From: Peptococcaceae bacterium UBA6116
Lineage (GTDB): Bacteria; Bacillota; Desulfitobacteriia; Desulfitobacteriales; Syntrophobotulaceae
Direction: 5' to 3'
NCBI GenBank assembly: GCA_002423425.1
Contig: DIWC01000066.1
Location: 11,381-46,287, forward strand
Length of the DNA: 34,907 nt
Positions 23,301 to 32,031 of this stretch are shown piece by piece (within the stretch, counting starts at the first letter, position 1; each line of letters begins with the position of its first letter). Under the pieces are notes generated by a model, which saw nothing but the letters and a program-made list of their open reading frames with translations, was not told where the DNA came from and did not search any database. The translations under genes were made by a program, and so were the position numbers.

Positions 23301-24638
23301 ATGTCTCCTAATACAATATATATTGACGCTTTTTGGGAAAATATTTTGGGAAAGCTTGAGGACGAGCTTTCGAAGAACAGTTTTGAAACATGGCTATCTT
23401 CAACAAGATTAATAGATTTTTCAAATAACAACTTAACAATTAATGTTTCCAATGAATTTGCTAAGGATTGGCTCGAAAGCAGATATTCTACTTTAATAAA
23501 GTCTACCGTTCAAAATTATTTAAATGTACCCGTAACCTTAACCTTTGTTGTTGAGCAGGATCAGGTTGAAAATTCACCGGTCCATACCACAGGAATGAGC
23601 TTTGGTACCTTGTCTCATTCTATAAACCCTAAATATACTTTTGATACTTTTGTAATTGGCAACGGTAACAGATTTGCTCATGCTGCCGCTTTAGCTGTAG
23701 CTGAATCACCTGCTAAATCTTATAATCCATTATTTCTTTATGGCGGAAGTGGTTTGGGAAAAACACATTTAATGCATGCAATCAGTCATGTAATCAGTAA
23801 AAACTTCTCTTCAATAAAAATTCTTTATGTTACCGGTGAACAATTCACAAATGAACTTATCGATTCCATTCGTTATGAAAGACAAGTGGAATTTCGCAAT
23901 ACTTATCGTAAAATTGATGTTTTACTTATAGATGACATTCAATTTTTAGCAGGAAAAGAAGCAACCCAAGAAGAATTTTTTCATACCTTCAACACTCTTT
24001 ATGAAGCCAATAAACAAATTATTATTTCTTCCGACCGTCCACCAAAAGAAATTCCTACCTTAGAAGAAAGACTTCGGTCTAGATTCGAATGGGGTCTTAC
24101 CACTGATATTAATCCGCCTGATTATGAGACAAGAATAGCTATTTTAAGGAAAAAAGCTCAACTTGAAGATTTTATTGTTCCCGATGAAATAATAATTTTT
24201 ATTGCTTCTCAAATACAATCAAATATTAGAGAGTTAGAAGGTGCTCTTAGTAAAATAACAGCTTACTGTATGCTTACCAATCAGCCGATTACAGTAATTT
24301 TAGCTGAAGAAATTCTTAAAGATATGATTCCTCCCAAAAACCAAAAATTAATTTCATTAGAACTTATACAAAAAGCAGTAGCAGAACATTATAAGATGTC
24401 CGTTCAGGAGTTTAAAATGAAGAAAAGAACAAGGATAGTCTCATTTCCCAGGCAAATTGCCATGTTCCTTTGCAGAGAAATGACTGATTTATCATTATTT
24501 CAAATTGGCGAAAAATTTGGCGGTCGTGATCATACTACAGTAATCCATGCGTATGAAAAAATTAATGATCTTAAGAAAAAAGATCCTTTGGTTGAAAAAA
24601 GTATCAATGACATAATAACTAAAATTAAATCCAATTAA
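23301..24638 (+). CDS. dnaA: chromosomal replication initiator protein DnaA
   Basis: A 445-aa AAA+ initiator. Domain I (1-80) starts with FWENILGKLEDELSKNSFETW-type sequence. A short linker leads to the ATPase domain beginning PKYTFDTFVIGNGNRFAHAA, with Walker A GGSGLGKT (148-155), Walker B LLIDDI (208-213) and sensor/Arg-finger region ERLRSRFEWGL. Domain IV has the DnaA signature GGRDHTTVIHAYEKI (407-421). It binds DnaA boxes, opens the origin and loads helicase. AGGAGG precedes the ATG. It lies between the two origin segments and is followed by dnaN. Confidence 0.99.
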   Translation: MSPNTIYIDAFWENILGKLEDELSKNSFETWLSSTRLIDFSNNNLTINVSNEFAKDWLESRYSTLIKSTVQNYLNVPVTLTFVVEQDQVENSPVHTTGMSFGTLSHSINPKYTFDTFVIGNGNRFAHAAALAVAESPAKSYNPLFLYGGSGLGKTHLMHAISHVISKNFSSIKILYVTGEQFTNELIDSIRYERQVEFRNTYRKIDVLLIDDIQFLAGKEATQEEFFHTFNTLYEANKQIIISSDRPPKEIPTLEERLRSRFEWGLTTDINPPDYETRIAILRKKAQLEDFIVPDEIIIFIASQIQSNIRELEGALSKITAYCMLTNQPITVILAEEILKDMIPPKNQKLISLELIQKAVAEHYKMSVQEFKMKKRTRIVSFPRQIAMFLCREMTDLSLFQIGEKFGGRDHTTVIHAYEKINDLKKKDPLVEKSINDIITKIKSN

Positions 24639-24667
24639 ATTAAGATGGTAAACATGAATTTTTTTAT

Positions 24668-24805
24668 TTTTCCACAAGATATCAATATCCTTTTAATTTA
24701 AAAAAACCATGGATAACCTAACTCTATAATATATATCCACATTTATTGGAGATATACTACTATTACTACTAAATTAATATCTTATTATTAATAAAAAAAA
24801 ATATG
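24668..24805. other. downstream oriC segment: DnaA boxes, DnaA-trios and A+T-rich unwinding region
   Basis: The 232-bp dnaA-dnaN gap has near-consensus boxes TTTTCCACA (24668-24676), a weaker TTATCCATG on the minus strand (24708-24716) and ATATCCACA (24733-24741). Fifteen bases after the last one come five trinucleotides CTA CTA TTA CTA CTA (24757-24771), i.e. 3'-GAT-type DnaA-trios on the complementary strand in the orientation known for Bacillus subtilis. A nearly pure A/T stretch follows to 24805. This is the best candidate for the initial melting site. Confidence 0.75.
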
Positions 24806-24870
24806 ACAAAACTGCAAAAAAAAAATCCTGCGGCTGTGCATTTCTATCGAAGAAATATTAGGAGGTAAAA

Positions 24871-25968
24871 ATGAAAATTCTATGTAAAAAAGAAGATCTC
24901 CTTGTCGGCGTTAATACTGTTCAAAAGGCCGTATCCGCAAAAAATACTCTTCCTATTCTCCAAGGAATCAGACTGCGGACAGAAGGAGAAAGCATTTGGT
25001 TTGAGGCAACTGATTTAGAAATTGGTATACGTTGTCAAATTCCTATGAATATTTTAGAAGAAGGACAAGTAGTATTACCCGCTAAGCTGTTTTCGGAAAT
25101 TGTTAGAAAACTACCTGATACAGAAATAAGAATTGAAAGTATAGCTAATAATATTGAGATTTACTATGAAAACTCCAATTTTGCTGTAAACGGTTACGAT
25201 CCGGAAGAATATCCTGAAATAACGGAAATACCTTCAGCTGATAGAATAGAAATTCCGGCAGTGATTTTAAAGAATATGATTAGGCAAACTATTTTTTCCT
25301 GCGCCTCAGAAGAAACCAGACCAGTTTTCACTGGCATTCTTCTCCATATCGAAAAAGAAGTTATTTCTCTGGTTAGTACAGATACGCATAGATTAGCACA
25401 TAGTAAATCATTTATTTCAGAAAACGATAAAGAATTTAAGGGAATTATTCCTGCTAAGACAATGCAAGAAATATATAGGCTTATAAATGACGAAGAAATA
25501 ATAAATATTCAATACAATAATTCCAGGATCATCTTTAAATTTAGAACAATTCAAATTTTTACGAGATTAATAGAAGGTCAGTTTCCAAGTTACAAACAAG
25601 TTATACCACAATCCTGCAATTCAAAACTTCTTATCAATAGCCGAAAATTTTTAGATACAGTTGAAAGGGCGTCGCTTCTATCAAAGGATAATTATTTAAA
25701 AACGAATACAGTACGTTTTAATATTGAAAATTCAATAATTAATATTAATCAATATTCAGAAATGGGTAAAATATCGGAGCAAATTGATATAGAACAAGAA
25801 GGAGAAAACGTCGTAATATCTTTTAATGCTAAATATATTATCGATGTTTTAAAAGTTGTAGAGACCGAAAATATTGTTATGGAAACATCGGGAGCATTTA
25901 GTCCTTGTGTTTTTCGTCCTGAAAATAATGACGACTATCTTTATCTTGTATTGCCGCTTAGAAACTGA
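24871..25968 (+). CDS. dnaN: DNA polymerase III beta subunit (sliding clamp)
   Basis: A 365-aa clamp of three repeated domains (about 1-120, 128-245 and 246-365) that dimerises around DNA and tethers polymerase. Family motifs are LPILQGIRLRTEGE, VVLPAKLFSEIVRKLP, FAVNGYDPEEYPEIT, STDTHRLAHSK, IEGQFPSYKQVIP and a C-terminal YLYLVLPLRN. AGGAGG stands upstream of the ATG. It is likely co-transcribed with dnaA. recF follows after 20 nt without the small S4-domain gene found between them in Bacillus. Confidence 0.98.
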   Translation: MKILCKKEDLLVGVNTVQKAVSAKNTLPILQGIRLRTEGESIWFEATDLEIGIRCQIPMNILEEGQVVLPAKLFSEIVRKLPDTEIRIESIANNIEIYYENSNFAVNGYDPEEYPEITEIPSADRIEIPAVILKNMIRQTIFSCASEETRPVFTGILLHIEKEVISLVSTDTHRLAHSKSFISENDKEFKGIIPAKTMQEIYRLINDEEIINIQYNNSRIIFKFRTIQIFTRLIEGQFPSYKQVIPQSCNSKLLINSRKFLDTVERASLLSKDNYLKTNTVRFNIENSIININQYSEMGKISEQIDIEQEGENVVISFNAKYIIDVLKVVETENIVMETSGAFSPCVFRPENNDDYLYLVLPLRN

Positions 25969-25988
25969 AACAATATTTAATACAGAAT

Positions 25989-27089
25989 ATGATTATAAAA
26001 AACTTCAGTTTATATAATTTTAGAAACTATAACGAACAAAAAATTGATTTTCAACAAGGAATTAATTTACTTATTGGTTCCAATGGACAGGGGAAAACCA
26101 ATATCCTTGAGGGAATCAATTATTTACTTACTGGAAAATCCTACCGTGTAAAACAAGAAAACGAATTAATCCTCTGGGGAAAAGATAAATTTTATCTTCA
26201 AGCCTCCTGCTTAGTAAATGACCGCTTGATTAAACTCGAGAGTTATTACGAGACAGGAAAAAAAGTTATGAAAATAAATCAATTGGCTTGCAAACGTCTT
26301 TCAGACTACGTTGGTACTGTAAACGCAGTCTTTTTTTCACCTGATGATTTGAATATAATTAAGAAAAGTCCAAATGAAAGAAGGCGTTTTCTTGATATTT
26401 TAATTGCCCAAGTTAAACCGGCACATGTTTCTTTGTTAAATTCTTACTTAAAAATTATAAAACAAAAAAATATTTTATTAAGACACGAAAAAAGAATAGA
26501 TTTACTTAAAGGTCAAATTCAAGCATGGAACGAACAATTAGTTGAAATAGGTTCTAAGATTATTATCAACCGTGGCGTTTTTACAGAAAAACTGAATAAT
26601 TATTGCCGTACTATTTTTAAAAGTATTTTTTCTGTAGATGATGACATTGATCTAGTATATAGTTCCTTGGGAAAAAAGGATATAAACGAAGCTTTGAGTA
26701 TTTTTCCGGAAATATTAGAAATTAAAATGATGCTGGAAATAGAGAAAAAAACAGTAATAATAGGTCCGCACCGAGATGACTTACTCATTGATCTAAATGG
26801 CAAAGCCGCTAAATTATTTGCCTCGCAAGGACAACAAAGGTCAATGGTTCTCTGTTTGAAGCTAGCAGAAATGGAAATAATACTAAAAGAGAAGGGAGAT
26901 TATCCAATACTGCTTTTAGATGATGTTCTTTCCGAATTGGATGAATTCCGTAGGGAATATCTTATTGAATATATTGATTCAGCAAATAAACAGACTATTA
27001 TTACGATGACAGGAGCAGACCAAAAAATCGTCAATAGAAAAAAAGCTGTTTATCAAGTTACAAATGGTAGTATAAGGAGGGAAGAATAG
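25989..27089 (+). CDS. recF: DNA replication and repair protein RecF
   Basis: A 366-aa SMC-like ATPase that helps load RecA on gapped DNA through RecOR. Walker A is GSNGQGKT (30-37). Further motifs are VFFSPDDLNIIKKSPNERRRFLD, GPHRDD, the signature ASQGQQRSMVLCLKLAE and Walker B PILLLDDVLSELD. Length is normal. The region is strikingly A+T-rich compared with gyrA or pdxS. No clear Shine-Dalgarno is visible before the ATG, so translation may rely on coupling with dnaN. Confidence 0.97.
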   Translation: MIIKNFSLYNFRNYNEQKIDFQQGINLLIGSNGQGKTNILEGINYLLTGKSYRVKQENELILWGKDKFYLQASCLVNDRLIKLESYYETGKKVMKINQLACKRLSDYVGTVNAVFFSPDDLNIIKKSPNERRRFLDILIAQVKPAHVSLLNSYLKIIKQKNILLRHEKRIDLLKGQIQAWNEQLVEIGSKIIINRGVFTEKLNNYCRTIFKSIFSVDDDIDLVYSSLGKKDINEALSIFPEILEIKMMLEIEKKTVIIGPHRDDLLIDLNGKAAKLFASQGQQRSMVLCLKLAEMEIILKEKGDYPILLLDDVLSELDEFRREYLIEYIDSANKQTIITMTGADQKIVNRKKAVYQVTNGSIRREE

Positions 27090-27090
27090 A

Positions 27091-27354
27091 ATGTTTCTTC
27101 ATTTAGGCAATAATTATATGGTACGAAAGGATAAAATAATTGCTATTCTAGATATGGAAACCACAAAAAATAGTCAGATATCACGCAATTTTTTAAGCAA
27201 TATTCTCAAAAACAATAGAGTTCAGAGAATCTCCGAAGTAGGCAAAGAAAAATCCATTATTATTACTGATGATAGTTTTTATTTATCGCCTATTACGTCT
27301 TCAACTCTTCAAAAGAGATCAATTACCGATATAAAATTTGACTACATTTCATAA
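27091..27354 (+). CDS. remB: RemB-like DUF370 family regulator
   Basis: An 87-aa protein with the DUF370 pattern MFLHLGNNYMVRKDKIIAILD and ITDDSFYLSPITSSTLQKR. In Bacillus subtilis RemA and RemB promote biofilm matrix gene expression, and remB (yaaB) occupies this same place between recF and gyrB. RemA-type proteins bind DNA as ring-shaped assemblies. It begins 1 nt after the recF stop, so is coupled to it. A hairpin terminator lies about 85 nt downstream. Confidence 0.9.
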   Translation: MFLHLGNNYMVRKDKIIAILDMETTKNSQISRNFLSNILKNNRVQRISEVGKEKSIIITDDSFYLSPITSSTLQKRSITDIKFDYIS

Positions 27355-27439
27355 CATGCAAATATTCATGACAATTTTTTATTTATTATTACGTAAAAAA
27401 TATATGTAAATTGTCTAATGTATTTTACAAAATTATTGT

Positions 27440-27462
27440 CTCTCTCCCCGGAGAGAGGTTTT
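27440..27462 (+). terminator. hairpin terminator after the dnaA-dnaN-recF-remB run
   Basis: CTCTCTC, a CCCG loop and GAGAGAG make a 7-bp stem followed by GTTTT. The U-tract is short, so termination may be partial, with read-through into gyrB. The gyrB promoter follows within 10 nt. Confidence 0.65.
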
Positions 27463-27468
27463 GCATAT

Positions 27469-27497
27469 TTGAAAAAAAGTAATTTTTATTATATAAT
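27469..27497 (+). promoter_or_regulatory. gyrB promoter
   Basis: TTGAAA (27469-27474), a 17-nt spacer and a perfect TATAAT (27492-27497). It lies 38 nt before the gyrB start and just after the terminator, so gyrBA has its own control. Gyrase promoters in other bacteria respond to supercoiling; the A+T-rich spacer here would allow it but does not show it. Confidence 0.82.
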
Positions 27498-27534
27498 ATT
27501 AAGATTATTAGGATAATTCTGGGAGGAAACTGTT

Positions 27535-29469
27535 TTGCAAAATAGTTCCGAATTTGATACAACCAAAGAAATTGTTTCCGATTATAATGCCGATCAGATT
27601 GAAATTCTCGAAGGATTAGAAGCTGTTCGCAAACGCCCCGGCATGTATATTGGTTCTACCAGCAGCAGAGGATTGCATCATTTGGTATATGAAATTGTAG
27701 ACAATAGCATTGACGAAGCCATGGCCGGTTATTGTGATGATATTCAAGTAATCATTCATCAAGGAAATAGTATTACTGTTAAAGATAATGGCCGAGGCAT
27801 CCCTGTTGATATTCATCCCAAGACGAATAGACCGGCATTAGAAGTTACCATGACTGTTCTCCATGCCGGAGGAAAATTTAACAATGAAGCTTATAAAGTA
27901 TCCGGTGGCCTGCATGGGGTTGGAATGAGCGTGGTAAATGCTTTATCCAGCTTGCTAAAAGTAGAAGTCAAAAAAGATGGAAAAAAATATTATCAAGAGT
28001 ACTCACGAGGTAAAGCAACGTGCGACCTTAAAGAAATAGGTACCTACCGAGGCAGATCCGGAACAATAATTAACTTTCAGCCTGATCCGGAAATCTTTGA
28101 GGATATAGTTTATGACTATGAAATCCTCGCCCACAGGCTAAGAGAGCTATCTTTTTTGAATAAGAATATAACCATTACCCTGACTGATGAAAGGACAGAT
28201 ACGACAGAAGGTTACAGCCATAGTGGCGGTATCATTGATTTTGTAAAATATCTAAATAATAATAAAGATGTTGTTCATCCTATTCCTATCTATTTTGAAG
28301 CCGAGCGGGACACGTCGCAGGTAGAGATTGCACTTCAATACAATGACGGCTATACGGAAAATTTATTTTCGTATGCCAATAATATTAATACTACTGAAGG
28401 TGGAACCCACGAAGCTGGATTTAAAGCCGCCTTGACTCGTATTATCAATGACTATGCCCGTAAGAATAATATTCTTAAGGCCAATGAAAACAATCTTAGC
28501 GGTGAAGATGTCAGAGAAGGGCTAACGGCCATTCTTTCCGTAAAAATCAAAGAACCCCAATTTGAGGGTCAAACCAAGACCAAGTTGGGGAATAGCGAAG
28601 TAAGATCCATCGTTGATAATGTAGTGGGAGAAGGTTTATCTACTTTTCTTGAAGAAAATCCCGCTATCGCCAAAAAAATTGTGGAGAAGGGGCTACAAGC
28701 AACCCGGGCACGCCTGGCGGCACGTAAAGCGAGAGATCTTACCCGAAGAAAGAGTGCGTTGGAAAGTACTTCCCTTCCTGGAAAACTTGCGGATTGTACT
28801 TGGAAAGATCCCCGTTATTGTGAAATATACCTCGTAGAAGGAGATAGTGCAGGGGGTTCAGCCAAGCAAGGCAGAGATCAAAAGTTTCAGGCTATTTTAC
28901 CACTTCGTGGTAAAATTCTTAATGTAGAGAAGGCCCGGCTAGATAAAATTTTGGCTAATAATGAAATCAGAGCGATGATCACGGCCTTTGGGACTGGTAT
29001 ATCTGAGGATTTTGATATAGAAAAAGCACGATACCATAAAATCGTGATCATGACGGATGCTGATGTGGATGGGGCTCATATTCGAATTTTGCTTTTAACT
29101 TTCTTTTTCCGCTATATGAAACCACTATTAGAGAATAACTTTGTGTACATTGCCCAGCCACCCCTCTTTAAGATTAAGAAGGGTAAAGATATTCAATATG
29201 CTTATAGTGATCTGGAACTTAGTCAAATAATTGAGAAAATAGGTAGGGAAAGAACAGAGATTCAACGTTATAAAGGCTTAGGTGAAATGAATGCCGAACA
29301 GCTTTGGGAGACAACAATGGATCCTGAAACCCGGACTATTCTTCAGGTAAAACTAGAAGATGCTATGAAAGCTGATAATTTATTTACTGTCCTTATGGGT
29401 GAAAAGGTTGAACCTCGTAAAGAATTTATCCAAAAACACGCGAAGGATGTACGAAATCTAGATACCTAA
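27535..29469 (+). CDS. gyrB: DNA gyrase subunit B
   Basis: A 644-aa ATPase subunit of gyrase. The GHKL domain has RKRPGMYIGS, the catalytic EIVDNSIDEA and DNGRGIPVD. The transducer domain follows (QTKTKLGNSEVR). The TOPRIM domain carries EGDSAGG (435-441) and DADVDG (508-513). The C-terminal tail has RYKGLGEMNAEQLWETTM. The start is a TTG after GGGAGG, with an unconserved N-terminal extension of about 18 residues before the Asp/Glu-rich start of the conserved domain. gyrA follows after 18 nt. Confidence 0.98.
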   Translation: MQNSSEFDTTKEIVSDYNADQIEILEGLEAVRKRPGMYIGSTSSRGLHHLVYEIVDNSIDEAMAGYCDDIQVIIHQGNSITVKDNGRGIPVDIHPKTNRPALEVTMTVLHAGGKFNNEAYKVSGGLHGVGMSVVNALSSLLKVEVKKDGKKYYQEYSRGKATCDLKEIGTYRGRSGTIINFQPDPEIFEDIVYDYEILAHRLRELSFLNKNITITLTDERTDTTEGYSHSGGIIDFVKYLNNNKDVVHPIPIYFEAERDTSQVEIALQYNDGYTENLFSYANNINTTEGGTHEAGFKAALTRIINDYARKNNILKANENNLSGEDVREGLTAILSVKIKEPQFEGQTKTKLGNSEVRSIVDNVVGEGLSTFLEENPAIAKKIVEKGLQATRARLAARKARDLTRRKSALESTSLPGKLADCTWKDPRYCEIYLVEGDSAGGSAKQGRDQKFQAILPLRGKILNVEKARLDKILANNEIRAMITAFGTGISEDFDIEKARYHKIVIMTDADVDGAHIRILLLTFFFRYMKPLLENNFVYIAQPPLFKIKKGKDIQYAYSDLELSQIIEKIGRERTEIQRYKGLGEMNAEQLWETTMDPETRTILQVKLEDAMKADNLFTVLMGEKVEPRKEFIQKHAKDVRNLDT

Positions 29470-29487
29470 GAAAAGGAGCGGAAACTT

Positions 29488-31959
29488 ATGTCCATGGAAC
29501 TTTTTAATGGCAAGGTTCTGCCGATCGAGATTTCGGAAGAACTTAAAAAATCATTTATAGATTATTCAATGAGCGTAATTGTCAGCAGGGCACTTCCTGA
29601 TATTCGGGATGGACTGAAGCCGGTTCATCGCCGTATTTTATATGATTTACATGAATTGGGGATGACTCCCAATAAATCCTATAGTAAAGCTGCCAGACTC
29701 GTCGGAGATTGCATGGGTAAATTTCATCCTCATGGGGATTCTTCGATATATGATGCTGTTGTCCGCATGGCCCAAGATTTTTCCAGCCGTTATCCGCTGA
29801 TTGACGGTCATGGCAATTTTGGTTCGGTTGACGGAGATTCTGCGGCGGCTATGCGATATACAGAGTTGCGAATGGCCCCTATAGCTACTTATATGCTGGC
29901 AGATATTGAAAAGGACACGGTCGATTTTGTCCTGAACTATGATGAGAAAGAAAAAGAGCCGATAGTTTTACCCGCCAAATTCCCGAACCTTTTGGTGAAT
30001 GGATCTTCGGGAATTGCCGTAGGGATGGCTACCAATATCCCACCTCATAATCTTGGCGAAGTCATTGATGGCGTAATGTATCTGATCGATAGCCAGGATG
30101 AAGCTGGGGATGGAGCTGTTATTGAAATCAAAGATCTGATGAAATTCATTAAAGGACCAGACTTCCCAACCGGCGGACAGATCATGGGTACTGAAGGGAT
30201 CGTCAGTGCTTATACCACAGGTAAAGGCTCGGTCAAAACGAGAGCAAAAGTTGTTATTGAAAAAATAGAAAAAAATGGAAAAATACAGATGGTAGTCACA
30301 GAAATTCCTTTTATGGTCAATAAGTCGAGGCTTATCGAAAAAATTGCCGAACTTGTCCAAGAAAAGAAAATAGAAGGCATAACCGACTTGAGAGATGAAT
30401 CTACCCGCAAAGGGATGAGGATAGTTATCGAACTCAGGAGGGATGTCAATCCCCAAGTAATCCTGAACCAACTTTATAAGCATACCCAAATGGAAGATAG
30501 TTTCGGTATCAATCTTTTGGCTCTGGTTGATGGGGAACCTAAAGTACTGAACTTAAGGCAAATGCTTGATTATTTTATTAATCATCAGAAGGAAGTTATT
30601 GTCAGACGCAGCCGTTTCGAGCTAAAAAAAGCTGAAGATGAGGCCCATATTTTAGAAGGTCTGCGGAAGGCCTTGGATTATATAGATGAAGTTATTGAAA
30701 TGATACGTTCATCACAAGATGATGAGACTGCCCGAACTAGGCTAATTGAAAGATTTGACTTTAGTGAACGACAGGCTCAAGCCATCTTGGATATGCGTCT
30801 AAAAAGACTAACCGGTCTTGAGCGGGAGAAACTTGACGCCCAATACCAAAAACTTTTAGATGAGATTGCCTATCTTAAGGCTGTCCTTAGCTCAGATAGA
30901 ATGGTTCGCGAGATTATCAAAACAGAATTGAAAGAAATAAGAGATAAGTTTGCGGATAAGCGTCGATCAGAGATCACCTTTGATGCTAGCAAGATGGATA
31001 TTGAGGATCTTATTGCCGACGAGGATGTTGTGATCACGGTCTCCCACAGAGGGTATATTAAAAGATTACCGTTAACAACTTATCACAGTCAAAAACGGGG
31101 TGGCCGGGGAGTCAGTGGGATGTCAACAGGTGAGAATGATTTTGTAGAGACATTATTCATAGCTTCCACCCATCATTTTATTCTTGTTTTTACCACCAAA
31201 GGTAAAGTTTATAGACTAAGGGCCCATGAAATACCCGAGGCCAGTCGGACTGCCAAAGGAACGGCAATTGTAAATCTCTTAAATCTTTCGCAGGATGAAA
31301 AGGTAACGGCAACAATTGCCATTAAAGAATTCAAGGGTGATTATCGATTACTTACCGCTACGAAGAAGGGTATCGTAAAAAAAACAGCCTTGCAGGATTA
31401 TGATACGAAAAGACGTGATGGGTTAATTGCCTTAACTTTAGATGAAGATGACGAATTAATCGGTGTACGTCTGACCAAGGAAGCGGATGACGTTATTTTG
31501 GCTACCCGACGGGGTTTGGCTATTCGTTTTCCGGAAAGTGATGTCCGATCTATGGGTCGTACGGCACGCGGAGTTAAGGGGATAAACATTGGGAAAAAGG
31601 ATTATGTCATCGGGATGGATGTAGTAGACCAGGCAAGCGAACACTTGGAATTGCTTACTGTAACGGAAAATGGCTTTGCCAAAAGAACGTATTTTAAGGA
31701 ATTCCGCAAACAGGGCCGAGGAGGTAAAGGAATTATCGGCCATAAAGTCAACTCGAAAACCGGACCGCTGGCAGGCATAAAAGTAGTAACTTCAGATGAA
31801 GAACTAATGGTTATCACAGACGAAGGAATCGTAATTCGCCAGGAAGTAAGCGGTATATCGGTTCAGGGAAGATCTGCCCAGGGTGTTACGGCCATGAGGA
31901 CTGGGGAAAGTAAAGTAATGGCAATAGCAAAATTTGTGAGTAAAGAGGAAGACGAGTAA
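29488..31959 (+). CDS. gyrA: DNA gyrase subunit A
   Basis: An 823-aa breakage-reunion subunit. The N-terminal domain contains the quinolone-region DCMGKFHPHGDSSIYD and catalytic Tyr124 in AAAMRYTELR. The C-terminal beta-pinwheel carries the gyrase-specific GyrA box QKRGGRG (535-541), which distinguishes it from ParC/topoisomerase IV. The Ser of GDSSIYD is the residue altered in many quinolone-resistant strains; here it is wild type. AAGGAG precedes the ATG. No clear terminator follows, so transcription may enter pdxS. Confidence 0.98.
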   Translation: MSMELFNGKVLPIEISEELKKSFIDYSMSVIVSRALPDIRDGLKPVHRRILYDLHELGMTPNKSYSKAARLVGDCMGKFHPHGDSSIYDAVVRMAQDFSSRYPLIDGHGNFGSVDGDSAAAMRYTELRMAPIATYMLADIEKDTVDFVLNYDEKEKEPIVLPAKFPNLLVNGSSGIAVGMATNIPPHNLGEVIDGVMYLIDSQDEAGDGAVIEIKDLMKFIKGPDFPTGGQIMGTEGIVSAYTTGKGSVKTRAKVVIEKIEKNGKIQMVVTEIPFMVNKSRLIEKIAELVQEKKIEGITDLRDESTRKGMRIVIELRRDVNPQVILNQLYKHTQMEDSFGINLLALVDGEPKVLNLRQMLDYFINHQKEVIVRRSRFELKKAEDEAHILEGLRKALDYIDEVIEMIRSSQDDETARTRLIERFDFSERQAQAILDMRLKRLTGLEREKLDAQYQKLLDEIAYLKAVLSSDRMVREIIKTELKEIRDKFADKRRSEITFDASKMDIEDLIADEDVVITVSHRGYIKRLPLTTYHSQKRGGRGVSGMSTGENDFVETLFIASTHHFILVFTTKGKVYRLRAHEIPEASRTAKGTAIVNLLNLSQDEKVTATIAIKEFKGDYRLLTATKKGIVKKTALQDYDTKRRDGLIALTLDEDDELIGVRLTKEADDVILATRRGLAIRFPESDVRSMGRTARGVKGINIGKKDYVIGMDVVDQASEHLELLTVTENGFAKRTYFKEFRKQGRGGKGIIGHKVNSKTGPLAGIKVVTSDEELMVITDEGIVIRQEVSGISVQGRSAQGVTAMRTGESKVMAIAKFVSKEEDE

Positions 31960-32031
31960 ACCCCGAAAGAGTGACATTTTTAGAATAAATGGGAACAATA
32001 TAATTAACAGATCTATTTAGGAGGAATCATC

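Noticed and set aside
29968..30489. A 173-codon minus-strand frame inside gyrA
   Set aside because: It lies fully antisense to a conserved gene, has no ribosome site and shows no recognisable protein features.
31999..32004. TATAAT upstream of pdxS as a full promoter
   Set aside because: No acceptable -35 hexamer is present at 16-18 nt, so it is mentioned only in the pdxS entry.
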